Origin: Bacteriovorax stolpii
Lineage (GTDB): Bacteria > Bdellovibrionota > UBA2428
NCBI GenBank assembly: GCA_945881775.1
Contig: CAMCVE010000009.1
Location: forward strand, 1-64,000
Direction of reading: 5' to 3'
DNA: 64,000 bases
Positions 37,331 through 45,640 of the stretch are shown in pieces; the stretch's first letter is position 1; the number at the start of each line of letters is the position of its first letter. A program made the position numbers and the translations under genes. The notes under the pieces were generated by a model. The model made no database searches. It saw only the letters and a program-made list of their open reading frames with translations, and had not been told where the DNA came from.

Positions 37331-37340
37331 GGGTTATCCC

Positions 37341-38057
37341 TTACTTCTTAGCAGGAGCTTTTGGTGCAGCAGCGGCAGCAGGCGCTTTCGCGCCGGCAGC
37401 AGCAGGGGCACCAGCAGCAGCTCCAGGAGCAGCAGCGGCAGCGGCAGCGGGATCAACAACAGCAGCTTTCTCTTCGCGGATTTCGGAGATCGTTACGAGC
37501 GAGTAATCGTTCTCGTAGATGAACTCGAGGTTGGGGAAGAGCTTTTCGACTTCCGACAAGTGGATCGAGTCGTTGAGGTTGAGGTTCGTGATGTCGACGT
37601 CGATCGAAGAAGGGATCTGGTCGGGAGCGCAGCGGATTTCGAGTTCGCGCAGAGTTGCGTTGAGGATACCGCCTTCGGCTTGTCCGAGGGACTTACCGAT
37701 GAAGTGCACCGGAACAACAACGCGCATTTTCTTGGTGAGGTCGATGGCGTGGAAGTCAACGTGCACGAACTTGGTCTTGTAGGGGTGGGCTGTCACTTCT
37801 TTGAACAGAACCTTGAGGCCTTTGAGCTCGGTGGGGGCGCCGTCAGCTGGCTCGAGGGTCACGAGAGTCGTCTTACCAGCAGCGCGGTGAGCTGCGATGA
37901 TCTCGTTGGGGATGAGGGAGATGTTGAGGGGGGTCTTCAGCTTGGGGCCGTAGACGACGCCAGGAACGAGGTCCTTCATGCGCAGCTGGATCGAAGCACC
38001 TTTGCCGGTTTTTTCGCGACCGTAAACCTTGAGAGTAACTGATTGTTGTTGAGCCAT
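37341..38057 (-). CDS. rplY: 50S ribosomal protein L25 (CTC form)
   Basis: 238 residues. An N-terminal L25 domain that binds 5S rRNA (REKTGKGASIQLRMKDLVPGVVYG) is followed by the TL5/CTC C-terminal beta domain (VVVPVHFIGKSLGQAEGG). About 45 residues of Ala/Pro/Lys-rich, probably disordered tail finish the protein, encoded by GCA-rich repeats. Long CTC forms are usual in non-enterobacterial groups. Confidence 0.93.
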   Translation of the reverse strand: MAQQQSVTLKVYGREKTGKGASIQLRMKDLVPGVVYGPKLKTPLNISLIPNEIIAAHRAAGKTTLVTLEPADGAPTELKGLKVLFKEVTAHPYKTKFVHVDFHAIDLTKKMRVVVPVHFIGKSLGQAEGGILNATLRELEIRCAPDQIPSSIDVDITNLNLNDSIHLSEVEKLFPNLEFIYENDYSLVTISEIREEKAAVVDPAAAAAAAPGAAAGAPAAAGAKAPAAAAAPKAPAKK

Positions 38058-38118
38058 TTCTAAAATCCTTCCGTCGATGCTCTCGTCGTTAAACGGTCCG
38101 TGAAGTCCGAGTCTTTTT

Positions 38119-39114
38119 TCAGAACAACGCGCTCACGGAGTCATTTCTCTGAATGCGCCGGATCGTTTCTGCCACAAGGGGAGCCACCGATAATACGGTC
38201 AAGTTCTTAAGTTCTTTGAAGTCTTCCTGCAAGGGAATTGTGTCTGTGATTAGGATTTCGTCGAGCTCGGCGGCCTTGAGTCTTTCGAGGGCGGGACCCG
38301 AGAAAACGCCGTGACTGGCAAAAGCCACAACGCCCGAAGCACCCTCTTGGCGCAAGAGGCGCACGGCTTCGCAGAGGGTGCCTGCGGTGTCGATAATGTC
38401 GTCGACGATGATTGCGGTACGGCCCTTGATTTCCCCAATTAAATTCATGGCTTTTGCTTCGTTGGGGCCCGAGCGGCGCTTATCGACAATCGCCAGGGGC
38501 GCGTCGAGGAATTTCGCGAAAACGCGGGCGCGCTCGACGCCACCGGCGTCGGGGCTCACGATGGTCACGGGCTTGCCTTTGTAACGGTTCACAAGCTCGG
38601 TCGAGGCCACAGCTGACGGAAAGAGGTGATCGAGGGGATAGTCAAAGAAGCCTTGGATCTGGCCCGCGTGAAGGTCGTAGGCAATGACGCGTTGGTATCC
38701 AGCGGTCGTGATCAAATCGGCCACAAGCCGCGCGGTGATGGGAGTGCGTGGGGCGACTTTGCGATCTTGGCGAGCATAGCCGTAATAGGGGATCACGGCG
38801 CAGAGGCTGCGCGTTGAAGCGCGGCTCAGGGCATCACCCATGATGAAAAGTTCCATAAGGTTTTGGGCGCTCGGGTTGCAAGTGCTTTGGACGACGTAGG
38901 CGTCGAGGCCTCGAACGTTCTCGTGAATCTCGCATTGGATCTCGCCATCCGAAAACATGTTCAGTTTACGGGCTCCGAGCTTTTGCCCGAGCTGGCTTAC
39001 GATCTTTTCGGCGAGAATAAGATTCGAGGAGCCAGAGAAGATTTTGAAGGGTCTTGCGGGGGCGAGAGCAGCTTCAGGCGACATGCTCTTGGGTTTAAGG
39101 AATTTTGGACTCAT
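38119..39114 (-). CDS. prs: Ribose-phosphate pyrophosphokinase
   Basis: 331 residues. FKIFSGSSNLILAEKI at the N-terminus, ATP-site YYGYARQDRK, DLHAGQIQGFFDYP and the PRPP loop IVDDIIDTAGTL identify PRPP synthase. It feeds nucleotide, histidine and tryptophan synthesis. I use ATG 39114 (MSPKFLKPK); the family usually starts near FKIFSG, so the first 20 residues are extra and the true start could be a later ATG. It precedes rplY and pth, a common gene order. Confidence 0.93.
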   Translation of the reverse strand: MSPKFLKPKSMSPEAALAPARPFKIFSGSSNLILAEKIVSQLGQKLGARKLNMFSDGEIQCEIHENVRGLDAYVVQSTCNPSAQNLMELFIMGDALSRASTRSLCAVIPYYGYARQDRKVAPRTPITARLVADLITTAGYQRVIAYDLHAGQIQGFFDYPLDHLFPSAVASTELVNRYKGKPVTIVSPDAGGVERARVFAKFLDAPLAIVDKRRSGPNEAKAMNLIGEIKGRTAIIVDDIIDTAGTLCEAVRLLRQEGASGVVAFASHGVFSGPALERLKAAELDEILITDTIPLQEDFKELKNLTVLSVAPLVAETIRRIQRNDSVSALF

Positions 39115-39153
39115 TGGCAAAGCAAAGTTCTGGCGAAATGTTGAGCCAAGGCG

Positions 39154-40410
39154 TTAGGGTCTCCAGGGGTATTCCCGGTCGAGTTCCTGCCAATGTTCTT
39201 CGAGGACCTGGCCGCTCCAAGAAGAAGACATGAGGTCGTCGGGCCAAGATCTCTGGGTGTAGCGACAGCGCTCGGCATCCCAAAGGATCTCGTAGCGGTC
39301 CGGAAGACCAAGCACGTGCCCAAACTCATGCGAAAGAGTTCGCCAGCTGCTCACCCAAGGCACTCTGAGGGCGCTTGTGGGATAGAACACATGCGCGAGC
39401 CCCCCGACGTCAATCAGCTCAAAGCGGAAGAGCGGTGCTTGGGGCACGGAGTCGCGCCATTTGATCTCGACGCTCCAGCGTTCGCTCGACCAGAAGCTGC
39501 GGAGCCAATCGGCAAGTGTCTCGCGGTGATTCTTGAAAGGTCCGGCATCCATTTCTACCGCAAAAACCTGAGCGGACCTGCGAGTGATCTGGGAGTTGCG
39601 AATAAAGCCTGCTCGATCCAAGTCTCGCTTCACCCAGTCTTTTAAAGTGGCGAGTTGGGTTCGGCGCGCCTCGATCACTTCTTGGCGTTTGGTGGCCAGT
39701 GCTGTCATCTCTGCGTAGGGCTTGTGTCGACGCAAGATTTGTCGTTCTTCGATGGAGGTGTCGACGAGGAGCAGGGGTCGTGGATCGCAGCGCGCGTCCG
39801 AAAGGCAGTCTTCTAATTTTTGGAGGAGTCCCGTAACCAGAGGTCTCTCGAGGAGTCGAGTGGAAAAGTTGTAGCCCCACTGAAGGCGCATCTGATCGTA
39901 GCGCAGTAGAGAGTTGGCGAGGCCTGAGAGTCGGCTCCAATGGGCCAGTGACTCGCTCGAGGTGCCGAGCTTCTCCGTGCTCTCGCGCGCTCGTATGAGA
40001 TCAGGCCAGGAGGGGAGTGTTTCTTCAAGTACGTTAAGGGAGAGTCTGTTCTTAAAAACACGGTCGTCTTGTAGAACAAAATCCCGGTCGCCGATTCGAA
40101 GTTTGCGAGGTGCTGGACCGCTTGTGCGCTTGTTGCGCTCGAAACTCGCGATGCTGGGTGCGCGTTGGTCGAGGGCACTGAGGAGTTCAGCCACGGCCTC
40201 GCGGTCGGCGATGTCGCACGTTGTTTGGAGGGTAGGGTGGAGAAGCTTGTCGTGTTGAAGGGTGAATGTTTCGAGCAGGGCTCCCTCAGCGATCACATCG
40301 TCGCGAGAGGGGGCGTCGCCCTGCGGGAGTCGCCAAGAAGGAGCGCAGGCCGACAGAAACAGCAGGGCTGCAGCAAGGGGTCGGGCGAGGCGTCCATCCG
40401 GCTTCATCAT
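39154..40410 (-). CDS. Lipoprotein metalloprotease (metzincin-like)
   Basis: 418 residues with a lipobox LSAC after a short hydrophobic stretch, so a membrane-attached lipoprotein. The C-terminal part has the zinc motif HEFGHVLGLPD (residues 361-371, HExxHxxGxxD as in snapalysin-type metzincins) and a downstream Met in DDLMSSSW that can serve as the Met-turn. The large N-terminal region (about 300 residues, mostly helical) is not recognised. Likely an exported protease with unknown substrate. Confidence 0.75.
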   Translation of the reverse strand: MMKPDGRLARPLAAALLFLSACAPSWRLPQGDAPSRDDVIAEGALLETFTLQHDKLLHPTLQTTCDIADREAVAELLSALDQRAPSIASFERNKRTSGPAPRKLRIGDRDFVLQDDRVFKNRLSLNVLEETLPSWPDLIRARESTEKLGTSSESLAHWSRLSGLANSLLRYDQMRLQWGYNFSTRLLERPLVTGLLQKLEDCLSDARCDPRPLLLVDTSIEERQILRRHKPYAEMTALATKRQEVIEARRTQLATLKDWVKRDLDRAGFIRNSQITRRSAQVFAVEMDAGPFKNHRETLADWLRSFWSSERWSVEIKWRDSVPQAPLFRFELIDVGGLAHVFYPTSALRVPWVSSWRTLSHEFGHVLGLPDRYEILWDAERCRYTQRSWPDDLMSSSWSGQVLEEHWQELDREYPWRP

Positions 40411-40491
40411 TCAAAGCCTTTATAAGCAAGGAGCGGTCCAGTTTAAGTATATGAATTTACTTGTTCGGGGCGACCAAGGATTGAACGCCTG

Positions 40492-40902
40492 TCATTTTTC
40501 CAAATCAACACGAGGCAGATCGGTAGGAATGTGGCGGGAATCCAGGACCCATGCTCGGGCCTTGAAGACGACGGGGTAGGCGAGTTCCGAAACCCATTTG
40601 AGGCGTCCGAGTTGTGCAAAAATTCGATCCCCCCACTTCGGTCCTGAGAGATGTCGGCTGATCTCGCGAAGCGCCTCGGCGCCTTGCGTGAGATGGCCGT
40701 CACTCTGGACGAGGATCATCCCGAGATTGAAATCGAGCTCGCGGGGAAGGCCGAGAGTCTTCAGTTTATCGCCATCGCGGAGTGAAATAATCTCAAGTCC
40801 GGGAAAGGCTTCTTTCATTTCGTAGTAGCGCGAGACAGAACTGCAAAATGGGCAAGCCCCATCGTAGAGAAGAAGGTTGCGGCCTGTGACGTTGGTCTTC
40901 AT
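40492..40902 (-). CDS. DCC-family thiol-disulfide oxidoreductase-like protein (DUF393)
   Basis: 136 residues. The N-terminal LLLYDGACPFCSSV is the DxxCxxC motif of the DCC family, followed by a thioredoxin-like fold (LEIISLRDGDKL). Biochemical role of the family is poorly known. No signal peptide, so cytoplasmic or membrane-associated. Confidence 0.8.
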   Translation of the reverse strand: MKTNVTGRNLLLYDGACPFCSSVSRYYEMKEAFPGLEIISLRDGDKLKTLGLPRELDFNLGMILVQSDGHLTQGAEALREISRHLSGPKWGDRIFAQLGRLKWVSELAYPVVFKARAWVLDSRHIPTDLPRVDLEK

Positions 40903-40963
40903 GTTAAGCGTCTTAGCGAGACTCGGTGGGATTGTCGTTGGAGATTTTGCAATCTCTCTAGGC

Positions 40964-41905
40964 TCAGTAGCCCAGCTCCTTCACGACTTGCGAGTGAAGT
41001 TGCTTGATCTTGGTCCAAGCTGCCTCGGTCCCTTCTCCAAATACGGCATAGGCAACGGCTTTTGTTTTGCAGCCCGCGAGTGGGATGAAGGCGACCAGCG
41101 TTTTGCCGGCCGCTTGAGTGGATCCACCCTTGGTGACCACGCCGCCATCGTACTGAGTGAGTCCGTATTTCTTCATGGTCGAGCGGAAGCCGCTGTCGCC
41201 CATGATACGAGCTGTAAGGCGGGCCATGTTGTCCGCGGTCGAGCGCTGGGCCTTGCCTGCGTCGCCGAATTCATAGCGATCGGCGTTGTCCGTAAGTCCA
41301 GCAGGATTCTGGAAGTAGGAGTTGAAGCTCGAAGTTTCTCTTCCAATGAGGTCATAGCTAAGATCGTTCATCGAAGCCACGAAGGCACGCGTGGAGCCGG
41401 AGTCAATGCTTCGTGAGAGCGCGAGCGCTGCACCGTTAGAGCTGTGTGTGAGAAGGGTCCAAAGGTATTCGTGGGCCCTCACGCTTTGACCGATCGTGGG
41501 ATTTTTCTTTGTGGAGCGAATCACGGCACTCGAACCTTCGCTGTCGTAAAAGCGATCTTCGCTGCTCCATGTGACGATATTGGAGAGACCGCCGTTCCGG
41601 TAAGCGGCATAAGCGCTGACGATCTTTTGCGTGCTTGCGACGGCTTGTGCGGCGTTCGCGTTGAGAGTGTAGAGAGAGCGGATCACGGCGCCGTTTGAAT
41701 CGACCTCAAAGAAGGCAGCGGCAGGGGCGCGACCGTTGGATCCTTTGGGGACGTATTGCCTCATGAGGGATTGGAGTTGCGAAGCGGTGAGCGTTACCTC
41801 ACAGAGCTTCTTTGAGCCCGCTGCACTCAGCTCATAGGGAGCCCCAACGAGGCTCGTGGCAGCGACGACACGGAAAGCAAATTTTTTGAGACTGAGAGTT
41901 TTCAT
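40964..41905 (-). CDS. D-alanyl-D-alanine carboxypeptidase-like serine hydrolase (peptidase S11 family)
   Basis: 313 residues with a signal peptide ending in ELSAAG. The penicillin-binding motifs are SxxK in ASTQKIVSAYAAY (Ser91, Lys94), SxN in HSSNGAALALS, and VTKGGS, where the usual KTG reads KGG. It should bind peptidoglycan stem peptides in the periplasm. The KGG variant and a generic fold leave open whether it is a carboxypeptidase, an endopeptidase or an inactive binder. Confidence 0.8.
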   Translation of the reverse strand: MKTLSLKKFAFRVVAATSLVGAPYELSAAGSKKLCEVTLTASQLQSLMRQYVPKGSNGRAPAAAFFEVDSNGAVIRSLYTLNANAAQAVASTQKIVSAYAAYRNGGLSNIVTWSSEDRFYDSEGSSAVIRSTKKNPTIGQSVRAHEYLWTLLTHSSNGAALALSRSIDSGSTRAFVASMNDLSYDLIGRETSSFNSYFQNPAGLTDNADRYEFGDAGKAQRSTADNMARLTARIMGDSGFRSTMKKYGLTQYDGGVVTKGGSTQAAGKTLVAFIPLAGCKTKAVAYAVFGEGTEAAWTKIKQLHSQVVKELGY

Positions 41906-42007
41906 GTTCTCTCGTTCGGAGTTTGGGACTGTGCAACTTGAGCTGTTTGAGCATCTTGGACGTCGGTGACAGTATTCTTAAGGAAGTGTCGGTGCGGTGA
42001 CGGAGAT

Positions 42008-42036
42008 GCCGCTGCGCTTCCCTACGAGGGAGCGGC
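42008..42036 (+). other. Orphan hairpin followed by T-rich DNA
   Basis: Two stacked stems, 42008-42012 with 42032-42036 and 42019-42023 with 42027-42031, around a 3-nt loop and a one-sided bulge, followed by a T-rich stretch (TTGTTGTTATTATT). It looks like a terminator in the plus direction, but no plus-strand gene ends upstream. Confidence 0.4.
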
Positions 42037-42068
42037 CTCTTGTTGTTATTATTGAAGTTGTTTTTCGA

Positions 42069-42084
42069 GGCTTAATATTAAGCC
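42069..42084. promoter_or_regulatory. 16-bp perfect palindrome upstream of a transglycosylase gene
   Basis: GGCTTAATATTAAGCC is its own reverse complement and lies 56 bp before the ATG at 42140. Size and position suit an operator for a dimeric regulator. No data on the binding protein. Confidence 0.45.
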
Positions 42085-42139
42085 CCGCGTTAACAAGGAT
42101 TTTACTCAAGCAATCTGAGTACTCTGACGATGCGCAGAT

Positions 42140-42781
42140 ATGACATGCGTACGACTCAAACAACTCATGGCTTTTTCTCTACTCGCTTGTGCGAGTCATG
42201 CGTGGAGCATGGGCGATCGCTCACCGGCCTCCACCTCGACTGTTTTCTCGGCTCGATGGGAAACAAAACATCCCGATGGAAGAGACTGGACGCTCAGCAC
42301 TTACCGAGAAATCTCGAAGGTGGCAGCTGGTCTTGTGACGACAACGCCTTATGACTACAAAGATTTTTGTCCCGAGTACAAATCACTCTCGCCAGAGAAC
42401 AAGAAAAATTTCTGGGTCTATCTTTTGTCATCGATGGCGGAACTTGAGAGCAATTTCAATCCCTCGCTCTCTTACCGTGAGTCCTTTCGTGACGGCTCGG
42501 GAAACTATGTCATGAGTCGGGGTCTCTTGCAGATCTCAATTGAGAGCGGCAATGCTTATGGGTGTGCTTTCAAATCGCAAAGCGATCTCAACGACCCCTA
42601 TCGAAACCTGAGCTGCGGACTTCGTATCCTCAACAAATGGGTCGTGAACGACAAGCGCATCGCAGGCTCTGTGAGCGGTTCGTGGCGCGGAGGCTCTCGG
42701 TACTGGTCGGTGCTGCGCACCTCAACCAAGGTCAACTCCATTAAATCTTGGACTCGTAATTTCTGCGGCGCAAATTTCTAA
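42140..42781 (+). CDS. Lytic transglycosylase-like (SLT-fold) exported protein
   Basis: 213 residues with a signal peptide (KQLMAFSLLACASHAWS). The SLT-fold core is visible as SSMAELESNFNPSLSY, with the catalytic Glu, and SRGLLQIS; the C-terminal part is short and has paired Cys (GCAF, LSCGL, NFCGANF). Probably cuts peptidoglycan glycan strands in the periplasm. An alternative Met10 start would leave the same signal peptide core. Confidence 0.75.
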   Translation: MTCVRLKQLMAFSLLACASHAWSMGDRSPASTSTVFSARWETKHPDGRDWTLSTYREISKVAAGLVTTTPYDYKDFCPEYKSLSPENKKNFWVYLLSSMAELESNFNPSLSYRESFRDGSGNYVMSRGLLQISIESGNAYGCAFKSQSDLNDPYRNLSCGLRILNKWVVNDKRIAGSVSGSWRGGSRYWSVLRTSTKVNSIKSWTRNFCGANF

Positions 42782-42801
42782 GTTTGTTCTTTGGAAGTGC
42801 T

Positions 42802-44277
42802 CTAGAAGTAGCGCCGCTTGAAATAGCAGGCCTCGTTGGGAAGATCGCGATCTTTGGGGTCGTAGATCCGGTGGAGCTGCGACTCCAGGACGTTGGCTTT
42901 GTAGGCCGCAAATGAGAATGTCCCAACCACGGCATAGAAAGTTTTGCCGTGAACCTCGAAGCTCCCGAAGCGAGGATTTAGGATTGCTCCTGCGAGTTTC
43001 TCCTCCGAAAACGGATTCTGCCAAATGAGAGCAAGTGGCTTGGCGTCGTAGGCGCGGTAGTCCGCCATACGATCGAAGTCGCGTCCATCGAGAGCTCCGT
43101 ACCCATAGCGCAGCACGGGTTTGAGGCATCCCACCCACAAGGTGCTTGACTGGCTGTAGTCGAAAGTTGCGAGTGTAGCGTCGGGTCCCGCAAAAGTCTG
43201 CAGTGCATCGCAAACCGACTGGGGATCAAATGCCATGACCACGTCGTGATGATAGCGCGGACTTTTCGAGGCAAACCACGAGATCGGAGTCGCTAGGACA
43301 ACGCCGATTACGAGCAAATGGAGTGCCACAAATCCGATGCTCAGCTTGAGATTGAGGCGCAACTGCTTCTCAGGGGCTTCGACGAGAAGCATAAAGAAAA
43401 ATGGGTAGAAACTTTGCATCCAGTGGACGCCCACTTTGTTCTGGAGGCTGACATAGAGAAGACAGAGTAGGGGTATGAAGAAAAACAGGGGCAATGTGCG
43501 GCGCAGTTCTGAGAACGGGGCTTTGCGTTCGTTGCGGTTGAAAAAGGCCAACCAGGCCCACGGAGTTCCTGCATACAGTTGGTAAGCCAGGCCCACGGCA
43601 AGTCCTAGAGGCAGAATTTCGCTTCCTGCCATTCGAGCGGACGCGCGCGACCAGTTGATCCAACAGTGCTCAAAGTTGTAGAGCCCTATCACGGCAAACG
43701 AAGGCAGGCATCCGAGTCCATAGGCAAGTGTGAGTTTCAGGCTGCGGCTTTGAGGGCGAAGTACGAAAAAGTAAAATGCGGCGGCTCCAAACCAAAGAGC
43801 GTTGTACTTGCTGAGGATGGCTGCGCTTTGCAGCAGGCCCGCCACGATCGCCCAGGGAACGGAATCAAGTTTGGAGGAGCGAAGAATGGCGAGGGCCGCA
43901 AAGAAGGTAAAAATCAGAAGAGGCGTTTCGGGCGTAAAAATGATCCCAAAGAAACTTAAGGGCGTGAGAGCATAGAGCACTGCAAGGAGGCGTGCGCGCT
44001 CGGTGCCGTAGGGACTTAGGAAACGGCGGATGCCCTCGGTCACGAGAAGCGTGGAGACAAGGCAGCTCAGTCGGTAGGCCAGCGGATTGTGGCCGAAGAA
44101 GGTCGAAACCCACGCGAACCAGCCCGTCATTGCGGGGTGGTCCGAGTACCCGTAGCTAGGCACAAATCCCCACAAAAGATGCAGAGCCTCGTCGCTCAAG
44201 ATGGGGAAGAGGCAAGCCAGAAGAATTTTGATCCCGTAGAGGGCGAGAAGAAATCGGAAGTAGATTCGCGCCGTCAC
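42802..44277 (-). CDS. GT39/PMT-type membrane glycosyltransferase (ArnT-like)
   Basis: 491 residues with about ten hydrophobic segments. The first periplasmic loop has LSDEALHLLWG and GYSDHPAMTGWF, the acidic/aromatic motif region of GT39 enzymes, which transfer sugars from polyprenyl-phosphate carriers to lipid or protein acceptors on the periplasmic side. The C-terminal soluble portion is short. Starts at GTG 44277. Acceptor unknown; no lipid A or glycan operon is adjacent. Confidence 0.8.
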   Translation of the reverse strand: MTARIYFRFLLALYGIKILLACLFPILSDEALHLLWGFVPSYGYSDHPAMTGWFAWVSTFFGHNPLAYRLSCLVSTLLVTEGIRRFLSPYGTERARLLAVLYALTPLSFFGIIFTPETPLLIFTFFAALAILRSSKLDSVPWAIVAGLLQSAAILSKYNALWFGAAAFYFFVLRPQSRSLKLTLAYGLGCLPSFAVIGLYNFEHCWINWSRASARMAGSEILPLGLAVGLAYQLYAGTPWAWLAFFNRNERKAPFSELRRTLPLFFFIPLLCLLYVSLQNKVGVHWMQSFYPFFFMLLVEAPEKQLRLNLKLSIGFVALHLLVIGVVLATPISWFASKSPRYHHDVVMAFDPQSVCDALQTFAGPDATLATFDYSQSSTLWVGCLKPVLRYGYGALDGRDFDRMADYRAYDAKPLALIWQNPFSEEKLAGAILNPRFGSFEVHGKTFYAVVGTFSFAAYKANVLESQLHRIYDPKDRDLPNEACYFKRRYF

Positions 44278-44315
44278 GCCGCAAAAGCTATCAGTGCTCA
44301 GCGGGGAGGGTCAAA

Positions 44316-44504
44316 ATGAAATTTAAAATTCGTCAGCCACGTCGGGACGAGATTCACCTCCTCGTTGCAATGCAGCTAGCGATGGCCGAAGAGGCGGAGC
44401 CCTTTCGCCTGCACGAGGCGACAGTCACTCTAGGCGTGACCGCAGTTTTTGATGATGAGTCCAAGGATCACTATTACCTTTACGAGGGGATGAAGGGCTT
44501 CTAA
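44316..44504 (+). pseudogene. N-terminal fragment of a GNAT acetyltransferase
   Basis: 62 codons encode only the first part of a GNAT protein: KIRQPRRDEIHLLVAMQLAMAEEAE and then VTLGVTAVFDDESKDHYYL. In full GNAT proteins this is followed by an acetyl-CoA-binding core of about 90 residues; here the frame ends at YEGMKGF. The start (ATG) is intact. Likely a truncated relic; a very small functional protein cannot be excluded. Confidence 0.7.
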
Positions 44505-44522
44505 GGCAGGGAGCTTGCCTTA
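44502..44522. terminator. Short inverted repeat after the GNAT fragment
   Basis: Perfect 7-bp arms 44502-44508 and 44516-44522 around a 7-nt loop. No run of T follows, so a factor-independent role is doubtful. It ends 30 bp before the dioxygenase ATG. Confidence 0.35.
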
Positions 44523-44551
44523 ACTTGGTTCAAGCGACTAGCTTGGAGCTC

Positions 44552-45640
44552 ATGAAAGCGCAAACTCCGCTCTACTACGGACAGTATCTCAAGACCGAAG
44601 AACTTCTTTCACTGCAAAAGCCCGAAAGCGAAAAGCTTGGGCTCGAAGCTCACGATGAGATGTTGTTTATCGTGATTCATCAGGTCTATGAGCTCTGGTT
44701 CCGTCAGATTCTCCATGATCTGGGATCTGTCCTCGATTTCTTTTCGTCATCCAAAGTGGATGATTCGCGCCTCGGGACCTGTGTGGCGCGCCTCGAGCGG
44801 ATCAACGAGATTCAAAAACTGCTTCTTCAGCAGATCGACGTTCTTGAGACGATGACACCCATGGATTTTCTTGATTTCAGGGATCTGCTGATTCCCGCCT
44901 CCGGTTTTCAAAGCGTCCAATTTCGACGCATCGAGAACCTCATGGGGCTTCGGCGAGACAAGCGCCTTACTTTTGGAAATCAAAGCTACACGGCTCGCCT
45001 CAGTGAAAAGGACCGCTTGAGTATCGAAGAAAGCGAGAAGCTAACTCCGCTCTTTGAGTTGGTACAGTCCTGGCTTGAGCGCACACCTTTTCTCAACTGG
45101 GGCGGCTTCTCGTTTTGGGACGAGTACCGCCAGGCCGTCGACACGATGCTCGAGAAGGATCGATTGCTGATCACAGAGTCGAAGCAAATGAGTCCAGAGT
45201 TCCAGAAACAACAGCTCGACATGCTTGAGCGCACGCGGGGTTCTTTTCAGTTGGTCCTCGACGAGAAGAAGCACGACGAGTTGCAGGCTTCAGGCGCATG
45301 GAGACTTTCCTTTTCGGCCACTCAAGCAGCTCTGTTTATTTTCCTTTACCGCGATTACCCTGCGCTTCAGGGTCCCTACCGTCTGCTGCAAACACTCATT
45401 GAGATCGACGAGGCTTGGACCCAGTGGCGCTATCGCCATGCGCTTATGGCCCAGCGGATGATCGGCACGAAGATCGGAACCGGCGGATCTTCGGGGTCGG
45501 ACTATCTTCAAAAGGCTACAGAGTCCCATAAGGTGTTCCAGGACTTCACGAAGCTCTCGACCTTCTTTATCCCGCGCGCGGCACTTCCAAAGCTGCCGCA
45601 AAAACTCGCCGATCAGCTGTCGTTGGTTTATTCGCGATGA
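44552..45640 (+). CDS. kynA: Tryptophan 2,3-dioxygenase
   Basis: 362 residues of the heme dioxygenase family. HDEMLFIVIHQVYELWFRQ at the N-terminus, DLLIPASGFQSVQFRRIE in the middle and the C-terminal GTGGSSGSDYLQ loop are all characteristic. It opens the indole ring of tryptophan to N-formylkynurenine. I set the start at ATG 44552 with GGAG upstream; the in-frame TTG at 44525 adds nine unconserved residues. Its stop overlaps kynU by 4 bp. No kynurenine formamidase gene is nearby in this window. Confidence 0.93.
   Translation: MKAQTPLYYGQYLKTEELLSLQKPESEKLGLEAHDEMLFIVIHQVYELWFRQILHDLGSVLDFFSSSKVDDSRLGTCVARLERINEIQKLLLQQIDVLETMTPMDFLDFRDLLIPASGFQSVQFRRIENLMGLRRDKRLTFGNQSYTARLSEKDRLSIEESEKLTPLFELVQSWLERTPFLNWGGFSFWDEYRQAVDTMLEKDRLLITESKQMSPEFQKQQLDMLERTRGSFQLVLDEKKHDELQASGAWRLSFSATQAALFIFLYRDYPALQGPYRLLQTLIEIDEAWTQWRYRHALMAQRMIGTKIGTGGSSGSDYLQKATESHKVFQDFTKLSTFFIPRAALPKLPQKLADQLSLVYSR

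Noticed and set aside
37340-37460. GCA-rich repeats as a mobile or regulatory element
   Set aside because: They encode the Ala/Pro tail of L25 in frame and match the composition of such tails.
41978-42163. 61-codon minus-strand frame in the 41906-42139 gap
   Set aside because: It crosses the start of the transglycosylase gene and a hairpin; composition is not protein-like.
42802-44277. Lipid A-modifying ArnT call for the GT39 enzyme
   Set aside because: No aminoarabinose or lipid A genes nearby; only the general family can be supported.
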